Assembly (NCBI GenBank): GCA_963920525.1
Contig: OY986438.1
Span: 130,523,920-130,587,919 of the forward strand
Length of the DNA stretch: 64,000 bases
From: Dichetophora obliterata
Taxonomy: Eukaryota; Arthropoda; Insecta; Diptera; Sciomyzidae
Direction of reading: 5' to 3'
Under the pieces are notes generated by a model. It made no database searches. It was not told where the DNA came from and saw only the letters and a program-made list of their open reading frames with translations. Numbering within the stretch: position 1 is the first letter of the stretch; each line of letters starts with the position of its first letter. Shown one piece after another: positions 41,387 through 52,859 of this stretch. A program made the translations under genes and the position numbers.

Positions 41387-44224
41387 CATACGTTTGTGTG
41401 GTGCTTCGAATTTTTTTATGTGTGCTAGACTTTCTCCTCTAGGTGAGGGGACACTTTTTTTGAGTGGAGAAATTTACGAAAAAGTTCTCCCTGTTTATCA
41501 TATTTAAATAACCATATTAAATTAAAATGTAATAATATAGTTTTGTACAATCCCAATACTTCCGATAGGTTGTGTTGGTTGTCATACAAGTGTGGCGATT
41601 CTGTTTGCAATATAAACTCAACAAATTAATAAAAAGAAACTAACTTAAAACTTTGATAATTCATTGTGCTGTAAATTGTTTAAAAATAAGTTTTACGAAA
41701 AATTTCTATTTTGAATTAACTTTCAATCCATTTTAAAAAGTTTAAAAGGATATTATTAAGAGAAATAAAATTTCCATTTTATTACTGACACAAATAACTT
41801 TTAATATATTAATAACGATTACAATTTTTATTTAAATATTATTAAACAAAATGAGTTTTAAATGTTGATGTTAAACTCAGTCAATTGCTGGAAACATGTT
41901 TTGCATAACAAAAAATAACTTTAATTCATTCATTTAAAAGTTTTACTTGTTTTTATTGTTTGATATTTTTTTCAAATTGTATTTGAAATCAACACATGAA
42001 AAATGTATGAAGTTCTAAATAAATTTAATTGACCTTTTTCGTGACTGATTCATTTATTGATTATGTGATGAATATAAAATGTAGAACTTGTGCCATAGTT
42101 ATTTAATGCAATAAACACATATTTCATGCACGAGTGTGATAAATGCTGTCACGCTATGTGAAGTTGTCGAAAAACATAACGGGATTTTTGTTGAGTTTTA
42201 ATTCAATTTCAGTTAAAGGCAGAATTCTAAAAATTTATCACAGCATGAAAATATAAAAGAGCTTATAAAATAACAATAACAATTTTTCAAAAGTTAACTT
42301 AAAATTCCATTACGGTCTGTCACAGAGTGCAGTAACCGATAATAATTGTTAATTTTAAGATAATAATTTATTGAAAAATATTTTTCTCTAGCTAGAAAAT
42401 TTAATATTTACTACAAAATTTCTTTCTGACAAATCCTAATAATAATTTTTCAATGCTAAGAAATGCTACGAAAATAACTTTCTCAATAATTATAAATAAG
42501 ATCAAATGGCTTCAAAGAATTGTTCCATTAGTTGCTTTCATAAAATCAAATTCAACAAAGAAAAATAAAAAATGATAAGAAATCCCATAGATGTCAACAA
42601 AAGAAACGCAGAAATCTTAGAGGACAGAAAAAAAAGTTAAAAATATATGAATAACTATGAATTGGAATGCGAGTTAATGCGAAAATACAACAAAACAAAA
42701 CCCACAGAAATGGCACGTTTTTCGGAAGGCGGAAGGAAAATTGAAAATTTCCATTTATTTGAACGGGTACCTTTTCTGTTGTTGTGGTGGTTTTTATTAT
42801 TTTTGTTGTTGGTATTTTTATTCAGTACCAAAAACGTTATTTAAAAGTTTCGAATAGAATATGCAGTACTTAAAATGCTGGACACGTAGCTGAATGCTCA
42901 CACGCATGGAAAGCAATAAAAAACGAAATCACAAATACACACTCATACTTTATAAATACACTTATACTTATATAAGCTTAATAATAGCAGTGGGTGCCTG
43001 AATGAGTCCGTTTGCAAGGATACGCCTTATAGAGTGCCATTGTTTTGGCTTAAAAACTTAACGTTTTGCACTTATATTGAGTAGCTTTATATTAATAGAA
43101 TGATTTTAACATTAAATGATCTGGAAACATGACAACTAACACGTTTTGTAAACTTAATTTAAAACAAAGTTATCGAAAATAGTCAAAAGCTTATCAGATT
43201 CTAGAAAAGGCCCAAAAACTGTTAAGGGTGTATAGTGTAAATTGAATTAAATTTTGAAGATGTAAATTTTTTTTTATGTGAGGCAGGCTATGATTTTCCA
43301 TTTCGATTTTTGTATTCAAGATTTTAAATGGGGTGGAAGGTTCATTTACAAAAATAAATTGGTGACAATACAGTATTTGAAATAAGAAGTTTTTCTTCCA
43401 AATTGATAACATTTTATATAGTACTTGAATGTGGCTTTAATTATTTTTTTAAATTACAATCAAGGTTGCATTAGATTATTATATGTTTTTCTTTATCGAG
43501 GAAAGAGCGACCTAAGGAATAAATCAAAATAAGCCCTAAATGCGAGTTTTTACTTCTTTAATGTAATATATTAAGAATGAAAAGAGTAAAATAAGTTTTT
43601 GAGTGCTTATTTTAAAACTAAGGACACATAGCACTCGATATGTGTTGTGGCCAATTGTTATTGTAACTTTTTTGTATTCTACACCATTCTTGAGATATAC
43701 CTAATATTTATAAAGTATCTTGCAACTTTAATTAAACTGACTTGATATCGACTTTAATTGAAACAGCACCTCAGTTTGCAACTTATCTAAGAGTTGTGTT
43801 TCATCAAAAACTTTAAATAATAAAAAAATTACAAAAAGGGGATCGTGAAAAGAGAGAAGAGCAAATTAGTACATACACAAGTCTAATAAGACTTGACCTA
43901 AATAAGAACCCCCTGCTGTTAACTTTATGAGTTAACTAACTCATCTTTATGATGAGTTTATTCAAACATGTCTCAAATCTTCAACAGTGGGTTGGTCACA
44001 GCTGAATCACTCAAGGCTACTGAATATGGAACGGTTAGCTCCTTCCGAAACGATCTATCTAGTCTCAGGTGTGATTGAATTTATGCAGAGTTTTTGCTGT
44101 TGTTGCCTTCTTTCCAAACTTACTTGACCTAAAGCTCTAAATTATAACCTTGTTTAATTGATTTAATTTTGGTTTAAGTTTCGAGGTTTATCGCGTGGGC
44201 TTAATTTATGGTTACTTCTTTTTG
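41387..44224. other. AT-rich DNA without a recognised gene
   Basis: The open frames at 42647-42844 and 43194-43412 match no family. Small palindromes occur at 43879-43897 (CAAGTCTAATAAGACTTG) and 43918-43960 (GTTAAC/GAGTTAACTAACTC). No repeat longer than that is seen. Confidence 0.4.
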
Positions 44225-44232
44225 ATTAAAGC

Positions 44233-44300
44233 CAGGAGCGTATGCAGGGGGTTTTGGGGATTAACCTCCCCCACAAAATGAACGAATTTTAATAAGCACC
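44233..44300. mobile_element. hAT-type left terminus
   Basis: CAGGAGCGTATGCAGGGGG follows ATTAAAGC (44225-44232). The matching right terminus may be at 55980-56006 (complement CAGGCGCGTACCCAG), followed by ATAAAAGC. Twelve of the first 15 end bases agree and 7 of 8 flanking bases agree. Confidence 0.45.
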
Positions 44301-45050
44301 AAAGAAACTCTCACCACAACATGGCAGCCGTTGTGTGTTTACGGTCACGACAAAGATCTTTAGATGACATATTAAAAAAAAGAAAAAAAAAACAAAAAGA
44401 CTCAATTATAAACATATATTGCGAAAAGCCTATAATACATAGAGACTTAAATTTTTGAACGTTAATAATAGGAGTATTCACTTCAGGGAGGGTTCTCCTG
44501 GATTTTTTTGGATTTGGCCGAAAAACAAGCAAATTTGAGAATGGTTTGTGGGAAAATGAAAAGACATATGAACTTATGCTTTTGAACTTTGATTCGTGGT
44601 TTATTGACGAGTAAAAAAAAAAAAAGATATTTGAAAAATTCAAAATGGCGGCTTGAAAATGGCGGATCTCGTCGACCTCTGCGCGCAAAACATCGACCTC
44701 CCGCGGACAGTGTGGGGCCTCAGGTAGTGAACTGAAATGAGAAATGTATAAAATGTATTAAAATTGATAACATTTCATATGCCTGGAACCTAACTTCAAT
44801 TAAGTTTGGTAAAAAAAACCAATTTTATGGACTTTTTTTGCTTTTTTTTTTACTTAGATCTCGTTTAAAAATTATAAATAAACAATTTTTTATGCCAATG
44901 TTAGGTTCCAGGCGTACAAAAAAGTATATACTTTCAAACATTCTTTGAATGAAGGAAATCGGATCAATAGAACAAGCCCTGTGCTGTCCGTTAGATTAGA
45001 AAACATGGTTCCGAGAAAAACGCGTTTAAAGTTTTTAGAAAGTTGGTACG
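44301..45050. other. Mixed repeat DNA, no gene; contains a small hairpin element
   Basis: 44781-44913 is bounded by GCCTGGAACCTAAC and its exact complement GTTAGGTTCCAGGC, a 133-bp hairpin or MITE. AGGGAGGGTTCTCCTGGATTTTTTTGG at 44485 is complementary to 48085-48112, so a short inverted pair brackets the LTR element. A minus-strand frame at 44311-44688 has no known domain. Confidence 0.4.
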
Positions 45051-45054
45051 CGCG

Positions 45055-45494
45055 AATTATGTTATCCTGTTTCAGGATAACCTTTTTAAAAAAAAAACTA
45101 CATTTATTTAATTTTGGAGTTTGAACTTTTATTTTCAATAGCGGGAGAGCGGAGAAGTTATCTTGTTTTTTGTTACGCGAATAATACCAGACTAACTGTT
45201 TGCATATCTTAATATTTGATACTAGCTGTGCAATGTACACATGTTTTACACACATACATGCCTACAAGTATATATTTATGCTTGAATATCGCGACAGGTA
45301 ATCGACCTGAAAATGCAAGCATGCATTTTCGTTTGTCTGGGAAACAAATAAAAACTTAATTTTGAATTATTTAAAAAGGTGTCGAAATTCTTAAGAACTC
45401 TTATGAATTTCGACACAGTTTCCGGTCTATTTCGTTCTTTAGTTTTTTTATGAAGATATCATTTTTATCTTCAGAATTAACGTTATACATAACT
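45055..45494 (-). repeat. 3' LTR
   Basis: 440 bp; in element orientation it begins AGTTATGTATAACG and ends AACATAATT. It differs from the other LTR at about three positions (one A-run length, two substitutions), about 0.7%, implying recent insertion. An AATAAA lies in the complement of 45122-45131. The end of the env reading frame lies inside this LTR. Confidence 0.93.
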
Positions 45495-46320
45495 TCTCCC
45501 CCCTTTAGATTAGAATTCTCCTGAATTCTATTATAATAAGATTTTACAACCATTGATAACAGTATAAGTATCATTATTACAATAAAAGATATTAAAATTA
45601 AGTTACATTTCTTTTCATATATGCTATGGTGTTTTAATTCTATGATACTTTGTACGTTTTCTTCGTTTTCTAATATAATTTCTTCAAAAGTAATTTTATT
45701 TGTAAAGTTTACATTCTTCTTATTGTTTGGATAAAAGAATCGTTCTTCAAAGGAAGTTTTTATATTCGAAAAATAATAATCAAGAATATTGATTTTACAA
45801 TTATTATAATGGATAAGGTTGTTTCCATGTATTACAATGTGCCTTTCATCACATGTTTGATTTAACAATATATTTCTAGCATTTTTTATAATAATAGTTT
45901 CTTCATCTATCTCTAATATTTCAGTTAGATTATTTTTAATAAGTTTTCAATTTTCTCTGAAAGTACAATGTTTACTTATTTCTAATTCGGTTAGTGTTTT
46001 TAATTCTTCATATTTATATACCGTTTCATTAAATAAAAATACAATTTCTTTTTCAGAGTCAATTTCTCTGTTTTCCGTATTAGGTATTGGCAAAAGTAAC
46101 TTAAGTTGAACTGTAGTAAACTTTTTAGGTATTTTTATTGCAAAAATGAGAGAATTGGTTTTGAATGTTGCTACGCCTAGTTTAATATATTTTAATTTGT
46201 TAAAGTCAATTTTGTATTCATCGATTTCCTCTTTAGTTAAAATGTTTGGATGTAATATACCATGTCTTGCTGAAGCTAAATTGTCTTGAATATGTTCAAT
46301 CTTTTCTTTGATAATTTGAA
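45401..46320 (-). pseudogene. env, C-terminal part incl. transmembrane anchor (broken)
   Basis: This continues the env frame that is broken by a frameshift at about 46310-46325, and it has an in-frame TGA near 45948-45950. It encodes the remaining ectodomain, a single strongly hydrophobic segment (about 45548-45610; LILISFIVIMILILLSMVV) fitting a membrane anchor, and a short cytoplasmic tail. The polypurine tract is part of the coding sequence, and the stop at 45401 lies within the 3' LTR. The two lesions mean that no full envelope can be made from this copy. Confidence 0.8.
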
Positions 46321-47289
46321 TCTTAAATGGCTATCTATAGCATTTAGTTGTTGTGTCAAAAGAAATCTGTCAGCTTCTATAGCGTCTTTAAATTGTCGAA
46401 GGGTCTTATTGAAGTAATCATTTACTCGAATTTGTCCGTTCACATTATCTATCAAATTTCTGTTATTTTCGTCAGTTATTCCTAAATGATTTTCAATAAT
46501 TTGTCTGTCTTCTTCGTCCATAGTGCCGAATAACCATTTGGACATACTGCCCACCATGTTAACAAGTCCTCGTTTCTTTCTTACGTCTTTTGGTATAATG
46601 GTTTCAACTTTACTCCTTAGATTTAAAAGTTCAGATTTTAATAAAGTCTTATATGATGTCTTTAATAAGTCAATATTTGTTTCTATGTCATCTAGGGTTA
46701 TTAATATTTCATGAGGATATATTATGTGTAATATTAGACTTGTTTCGGTAACCAAATCCTGTTTGTTAATTTTAATTTCCGTATCTCCAATTTCGTCTTT
46801 AATTTCGTGAATTTCCAGTCTTCCGTTAATTGGTACTGCCAGTATCAATATTGTCAGAATTGTCGTCCATATGGTGTTAATTCTAATCCTGGTGATTCTT
46901 TTGTATATCTCATGGGGTTCGGTGTCCGGTTTGTATCGGAGTTTTAGTGCCTGTTTTATTTCCTCCCAATTGTCACATCTCGGTAAATTTATTATAACGT
47001 TCTTAGCTTCTCCTTGAATTTTTTCGTAGAAAATTGTTCGTACCACAGTCTTTTTTAATTCTTCAGTAGTTAGTTGAGAAAGGTAATATTCTACGCAGCT
47101 TATAAACGAATTAATTGTAACTTCTCCTTGTCCTGTAAATGTTGTCATATAACGGACTTCTTTTAAGACCCGTTCCCGTTCTTCTCTATAGTCTCTTTGC
47201 TGGATTTGCTGGTATGCTTCTCTAATTTGTTCCAGCTGCTGATTCCTCAACTCCAGCTCTGCTGCTAGTTCATTGTTGTAAGCCTCCAT
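46276..47289 (-). pseudogene. gag N-terminus fused in frame to env (errantivirus type)
   Basis: Residues 1 to ~130 are a gag head (MEAYNNELAAELELRN, then a FTGQGEVTINSFISCVEYYL capsid-like segment). Around residue 130 (about 46890-46905) it passes without interruption into env: a hydrophobic signal-like segment (TILTILILAVPING), then an RKKR furin-type site at about residue 240 followed by GLVNMVGSMSKWLFGTMD, the fusion-segment pattern shared with baculovirus F proteins. In the parent element gag and env are separated by several kb of pol, so this frame looks like the coding sequence of a spliced env mRNA. It ends early by a frameshift near 46315. Confidence 0.85.
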
Positions 47290-47521
47290 TTTTTTCGAAA
47301 TATTTAAGTTGAGTTATTTTTGTTTTAACTACAAAGTTTTTTTTTTGTTTGCAAATTCGCTGTTTGTTCTTAAACACTTTAATCTTTAGCGATTTTATAT
47401 GTTCACAACGATTTCTTATAAATCCGTTATTTATTTAACACGTAATCTTATTCGATTTTTACGCACGAATTTGTTCGAATCACTGGATCCTTAATTTTCT
47501 AAGGATCCTGCCGACTGTGCC
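47290..47521 (-). promoter_or_regulatory. 5' leader with primer-binding site of the LTR element
   Basis: Between the 5' LTR and the gag ATG (47289) lie about 230 bases. The LTR-proximal bases read GGCACAGTCGGCAGGATCC, and with the last T of the LTR give TGGCACAGTCGG, similar to the tRNA-Ser primer-binding site known for 17.6 and 297. An intact leader is what would let a spliced RNA be packaged and reverse-transcribed. Confidence 0.75.
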
Positions 47522-47960
47522 AATTATGTTATCCTGTTTCAGGATAACCTTTTTAAAAAAAAACTAAATTTATTTAATTTTGGAGTTTGAACTTTTATTT
47601 TCAATAGCGGGAGAGCGGAGAAGTTATCTTGTTTTTTGTTACGCGAATAATACCAGACTAACTGTTTGCATATCTTAATATTTGATACTAGCTGTGCAAT
47701 TTACACATGTTTTACACACATACATGCCTACAAGTATATATTTATGCTTGAATATCGCGACAGGTAATCGACCTGAAAATGCAAGCATGCATTTTCGTTT
47801 GTCTGGGAAACAAATAAAAACTTAATTTTGAATTATTTAAAAAGGTGTCGAAATTCTTAAGAACTCTTATGAATTTCGACACAGTTTCCGGTCTATTTCG
47901 TTCTTTAGTTTTTTTATGAAGATATCATTTTTATCTTCAGAATTAACGTTATACATAACT
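47522..47960 (-). repeat. 5' LTR
   Basis: 439 bp, same boundaries as the 3' LTR (AGTTATG...CATAATT in element orientation). The differences from it include TTTACAC versus GTACAC and one fewer A in an A-run. Confidence 0.93.
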
Positions 47961-47964
47961 CGCG

Positions 47965-48609
47965 CGTGACATGGGTACGTTTGACACGCTCTAGCTCGAG
48001 AAATACGCGTCGTATTGAAATATCCCTTGGCACAAACATTCTACATATATGTAACTTTCATTTTATGTAAAAAAAAATGGATTTTTTCAAAAAAATCCAG
48101 GAGAACCTTCCCTTCATTGATGAAATTTCAGAATTCGGAAATTTCCGACAAAATGAAGTAAGTGACCTATTGAAATGTTTTGTTTTTTTTTTTTTCAAAT
48201 GCATCTGTCAAGCTTAAAATCGCCATTGCATCATTTCGTTAAAAAAGTTGTTAAGAAACTTGTGCTTTCTGCCTTTTAATAGGAAAAAAAATACCAAAAA
48301 AGTATTAAAACTAAATTATATGAGTTGGCTGCAATAGAACTTATGATAATTTGGTTCTTGCTCGCAAACACTGCATCAGCTTTTAGGAGGGATTTGACAG
48401 AATGCCCTTCTTATTATCGACATTATCATATTAACAACGACTCATTACACAGATTTGCGTATGGTTACTAAACACATCTTTTCTTCGCAAATTTCCGACG
48501 ATTATTTTTCATCATCTAAATTTAAGCAAACTCCGGAAAACCAAAACAACTACAATTGCATTGAAGTTTTCGGAAATTGAAGTTTTTGTTAGTAGAATGA
48601 ATACACTTA
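47965..48609. other. No gene recognised
   Basis: AT-rich DNA continuing the sequence split by the LTR element (CGCG target). 48085-48112 is complementary to 44485-44512. TCGGAAATTTCCGA at 48135-48148 is a perfect palindrome. Confidence 0.35.
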
Positions 48610-49165
48610 CAGCCCTATTCTGGTTGTCAGCTTAACAAGAAATAGTTAAGGAGCTCTTAATAAGCTGATTGTTATGTTATGTAAATGTTAGAATTCTTAA
48701 AAATCATTTACAACATAAAAGCTTAAAAAGCTTTTAAAGTTCACCATGCATGGTGATAATCGATATGCCTATTGAAAGAAGAGATGCGCGACATGAACAG
48801 ATGCTTCGAGTGAAGCTTGTGGCTTTGCAAGCGCATGAAAATTTTGCCACGGCTACTGAAAGATTTCATTATCAACACTTAAAATAAGTGTTAAAATAAG
48901 TAAACAGAATTATTTTCTGTCATTTTTCAGTTTAATGTATTTGAACTCAATATTATATTATAATTTGTATTTTTTTATTATTTGCACAACAATTTTCTAT
49001 CTAAGCACATAAATTTCATTCGTTGTTAAGACTCTTTCTGTCATTAACAAAATTGTTAGGCAAAGAGCTTTTAAATTTGCAGCAGAATACGAAACCTTAA
49101 CAAATTGTTAATATTAACTATTTTGTTAATATGGTAAGCTTAGTTAAGCTGCCAGAATAGGGCTG
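48610..49165. mobile_element. PIF/Harbinger-like non-autonomous element, copy 1
   Basis: Ends CAGCCCTATTCTGG and CCAGAATAGGGCTG are perfect 14-bp inverted repeats; AGCTTAAC/GTTAAGCT follows inside both. TTA flanks both sides (48607-48609, 49166-49168), the TWA duplication of PIF/Harbinger. A second copy lies at 60056-60600. The interior has a short coding-like patch after ACCATGCATGGTG but no transposase. Confidence 0.85.
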
Positions 49166-49168
49166 TTA

Positions 49169-49375
49169 ATATAAAAAGCAATATTTCAATTTAAATTTTT
49201 TGTGTTTCTTAAATGCATCTTCTTCTCGGTGGGTGGCATAAAAAAATAGTCCTTTTCAACCGGTGGCAAGATATTTTGGTCCCAATTTAGCGGAAACAAA
49301 AACATGATATCGAAAAAAAAATAAAAAGTGCATACTAATAAGGGTGCTTGTAACTACAACCTTAACTACAATTAT
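49169..49375. repeat. Left outer inverted arm (partner 54720-54900)
   Basis: CTTCTTCTCGGTGGGTGGCA, TAGTCCTTTTCA, TATTTTGGTCCCAATTTA, AAAAGTGCATA and TACAACCTTAACTA are found in reverse complement and in the same order at 54720-54900. Similarity is about 80% by eye. The arms enclose about 5.3 kb of nested insertions. Confidence 0.7.
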
Positions 49376-49921
49376 TAAATTTTTCCCAATAGCAAAAATT
49401 TAGCGCAACTTTTTAAAAACGCTGTCATTTTCAACTCTTATGATCCCCGTATCGGGGGAAAATTGTAGCTAAATTTATAAAAGTATGATTTATTTTTGAT
49501 GTGGTTTTTTGCAAAATGTTCAGAAAAGTCCCGGGAAGGTTAAAGGCTATTTAAAGTTGTGATTAGACAAAGAGAAGGTGCCACGCCCATACAAAACAAA
49601 ACTTTAAATCCTCATTTCTCAGGCAATGGTAGCCGTAGGGTGATTATATTTGGTACGTATGGTTTTGGTATCAAAAGAAGTAGCTTCATGTTAAAAGTGG
49701 GCGAAGACACGCCCCTTTCTAGAAGAAGTAAAGACCTTCTTATCATGGCCGTAGCTGCAATATTTGAAAGTTACTACCGGCTTAAGCCTCATTTTCGATT
49801 TCGGCACATATATATATTAGATTTTAGGCAATAAAAAAAAGGGGTGAGGGGCCTCGAACTGCAAATTTTTGACCTAACTTCTTCATAAAAACCCCAAACT
49901 TAGTTCGCCATCCCCTTTTTT
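49376..49921. repeat. Unclassified repeat with left inner inverted arm (49740-49833)
   Basis: 49740-49833 (CATGGCCGTAGCTG, TACCGGCTTAAGCC, CATTTTCGATTTCGGCACAT, ATTAGATTTT.GGCAAT) is repeated in reverse complement at 52998-53095. Upstream GTGCCACGCCCATACAAAAC and GGCGAAGACACGCCCC recall other fly repeats, but I cannot name the family. The open frame at 49559-49834 is probably fortuitous. Confidence 0.5.
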
Positions 49922-50673
49922 ATTTGGAGATTTATGCCCATAGTGGCTTTTACTCAGAATGATAAGATCTACTTAATCCTTCAATATGATAAATTCGCCC
50001 GACACATACTTTTCATACAATTATTGCGGGATCCTTTACGACGAAAATTTGTAGTTGGTGGTAATAGAAATATTTTGTGGAGAGAATCCCTTAGTATCTT
50101 GATGTGACTGTGGTAAATTCATCCCACTTGCCTCAGATTCAATATCACATGTTAATACTGATTTGTGCAACTCTAAGAACATTGTACATAAAAAGTTTCA
50201 CTTGATTTTTTTTCTATCAACCCTCTACCACACCTATCACCCACCTTCCGAATCAACATAATGCCTTAAAAAAAATAAAAAAAGAATATATACTACTGAA
50301 GCTATCCACCTTATAATCTTACTAGGGATGTCAATCTCAGGACCCCGATCTTTTTTAAGACCCGAGTATCCAGGGATTATTCGATTTGAATCCCGGGATA
50401 TTTGAAAATAATTTTTTTAATGGTTATTAAAATTTTTCAAACAACCCTCACAACTATCCCCGTTTCAACGATCATCGACCGAACTAACAAGCATTGAAGC
50501 GGAGCGGTGCAGGTGTAATATGTAATAAATTGAGGTCTAAGTTAGAGGATAACACCATTAATGCTTTAATTACTTAAAGATCGTATTTTGATCCAAAGAA
50601 GGAATAATTTTGCTGAGCTCTAAATAGAAAGGGTTTTGTATTTATTTTTTACTTAAATGTATTGGCTTTTTTA

Positions 50674-51957
50674 TTGGGGTTGGAATTAGTTTTAAAGGTT
50701 TTCTAAGAGATGGCGTAACTATCAATAGATCGCATCGGGCACACCTGTGACTATATTCATTTCAAAGCACATTGTCTAAGCTTCATTTTTTAGTATGTGT
50801 CATTCCACTGAAGTGTAAACAACATATATTTTTTTCTCTGTGAACATGTCGACTTTCGTTCCAACAAAACGCAATTTGCGGGAAGGTTTACTTTTGTGCT
50901 TCCATTTGAAGAAAAAAGCGGTTGAAGCACAACGCACGCTTACTGAGGCTTACGGGGACTATCTCCATCTATTTCTACTTGTGAGTACTGGTTCCGTCGG
51001 TTTAAAAGTGGTGATTTTGATACGGAAGACAAAGAGCGTCCGGGCCAGCCTAAAAAGTTTGAAGATGAGGAATTGGAGGCTTTGCTCGATGAAGACCCGT
51101 GTCAAACCCTTCAAGAATTGTCAGAATCATTGGGAGTCGACTTATCAACGGTCGGCAAACGCTTGAAGACCATGGGAATGATTCAAAAGCAAGGAAATTG
51201 GGTGCCGTACCAGTTGAAGCCGAGAGACGTTGAACGGCGATTTTGCATGTGCGAACAACTGCTTCAACGGCATAAAAGGAAGAGTTTTTTGCATCGTTTT
51301 GTCACTGGCGATGAAAAGTGGATCCATTACGATAATCCTAAGCGAAAAAAATCGTGGGGACCACCCGGCCATGCATCAACATCGAGGGCCAAGCCGAATA
51401 TTCATGGCGCCCAGCTTATGCTGTGTATTTGGTGGGATCAGAAGGGTGTCGTGTACTATGAGCTGCTAAAACCTAACGAAACCATCACTGGGGAACGCTA
51501 CCAACAACAATTGATGCAATTGAGCCGAGCATTAAAGGTTAAACGGCCGGAATATGCCAAAAGACACGACAAAGTGGTTTTTCAACATGACAACGCACGG
51601 CCACATGTTGCAAGAACCGTCAAGGAAACGTTGGAGGCGCTGAATTGGAATGTGCTACCCCACCCGCCTTATAGCCCAGACATAGCCCCTTCCGACTACC
51701 ACCTATTCAGATCGATGACGCATGGCTTGGCTGAGCAGCGCTTCACTTCTTACGAGGATACCAAAAAATGGGTCGATTCGTGGATTGCCTCAAAAGACGA
51801 ATCGTTCTTCCGGCGCGGAATCCATATGCTGCCAGAAAGATGGGGAAATGTTGTAGCTAACGATGGACAATACTTTGAATAATATACATTGTACCGTTGT
51901 TTCTAAATAAATGCTCAAAAACCGAAAAAAAACCTTTAAAATTAATTCCAACCCCAA
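50674..51957 (+). mobile_element. Mauritiana-type mariner, complete ends
   Basis: Ends TTGGGGTTGGAATTAGTTTT (50674) and the near-complement AAAATTAATTCCAACCCCAA (ending 51957) form about 31-bp inverted repeats. TA flanks both sides (50672-50673, 51958-51959) and occurs once at the empty site in segment A (40381-40382). The 1284-bp length is normal for the mauritiana (Mos1-like) subfamily. The single transposase frame has one 1-nt deletion. Confidence 0.93.
50846..51882 (+). pseudogene. Mauritiana-type mariner transposase, one frameshift
   Basis: The ATG at 50846 begins MSTFVPTKRNLREGLLLCFH, matching the N-terminus of Mos1-type transposases. A single-base deletion near 50963 (just after EAYGDY) throws the frame; from there the correct frame continues to the stop at 51882. 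Allowing for the missing base the protein would be about 345 residues, the usual length. The DDE triad is present: VTGDEKWI, QHDNARPH, SPDIAPSDYHLF, with 34 residues between the second and third Asp (DD34D). The WVPYQL linker and YFE C-terminus are also present. No other lesion was noticed. Confidence 0.92.
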
Positions 51958-52494
51958 TATTTTAATTTAAATGTGCTATAGCATATAATTATATAGGGAG
52001 ATTTAAGGCCAAAGCAGTTAAAATTAATGCATATTTTATAAGATGTTTTCCAAAAAATTTTATTGTATACACAAAAAATTTCATTTGCTTGTAAGTTTTA
52101 CATCATCAGCGTCTGCAGATTGCCTAAAAATAAAATGCTTTCGAAAAAAGACTTAAATGCACATCTTTAACAAAAATGGAAAATTAAGAAAATTACGAAG
52201 CGTGGAAAAAAGTTGAAAAAATTGACATTATTTTCGACCATATTCTTGCTTGTAAAAACTAGACAAAATTTCCAAGACGCTCATTTTGGTAAAAGGTGTG
52301 TAGAATTAAAATAGAAACAGATTAAAAAAAAATTTCAATTGGTCGATTAGTTTGTTTGCAGTAATGTAGCCAGTTTTGAAAAAGTATTTTCTAAGAAAAA
52401 TCGAGTTCAATGTTACTCTGCTTAGTTAAATTTACTCTGGCGCACTAGGTCTTAAGCGCTGTAGATGCGTAGTATTATAACCATTATATATTTA

Positions 52495-52859
52495 CTAGCT
52501 GAACCCGGTGTGCTTCGCTACTCCCCTCGTTATAAAATAAAATTAAAAGTATTTATATATTTTTCACGCCATCGAATTTTCGAAATAAGTCCACCCCAGT
52601 GCCACCTACCGTGTCCATTTATACACAAATTATTTTTTTATGATCAAACAAACATACATTCTGAATTTCAGTTAAATTGGTCCATAAATTCAAATTTTCG
52701 ATATAAGTCCACCCCAGCGCCACCTATGGGGTCCAAATATAGCCTATGTTACCCACCGTACCAAGATGAACATTACCTGAAAATTTCATCAAAATCGGCC
52801 CAGCCGTTTTGGAGTCCATACGTTACATACATACACACATCCTATTTTATATATATAGA
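52495..52859 (-). mobile_element. Short Helitron (365 bp)
   Basis: In minus orientation it begins TCTATATATATAAAATAGG and ends GGGTTCAGCTAG. It sits exactly between A and T, as shown by segment A (…TATATTTA|TTGAAGAA… at about 40918), with no target duplication. TC at the 5' end, CTAG (CTRR) at the 3' end and A|T insertion are the Helitron hallmarks. The interior has two copies of a CGATATAAGTCCACCCCAG-type motif and AATTTCATCAAAATCGGCCC. No Rep/helicase gene, so non-autonomous. Confidence 0.8.

Larger units (their letters stand above)
45055..47960 (-). mobile_element. Pol-less errantivirus-like LTR element (gag head joined to env)
   Basis: Two near-identical LTRs (45055-45494, 47522-47960) flank 2027 bp. 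The 4-bp target duplication is CGCG (45051-45054, 47961-47964), a YRYR site as preferred by gypsy-type errantiviruses. Next to the 5' LTR (right side on this map) is a primer-binding site TGGCACAGTCGG..AGG resembling the tRNA-Ser site of 17.6/297. Next to the 3' LTR is a polypurine tract (AAAGGGGGGAGA). The interior holds only a gag start and env; protease, reverse transcriptase, RNase H and integrase are absent. It therefore depended on another element's enzymes. Confidence 0.93.

Noticed and set aside
44311..44688. 125-codon minus-strand frame as a gene
   Set aside because: Biased to Phe/Ser/Lys, no motif, and sits in repeat debris between a hAT terminus and the LTR element.
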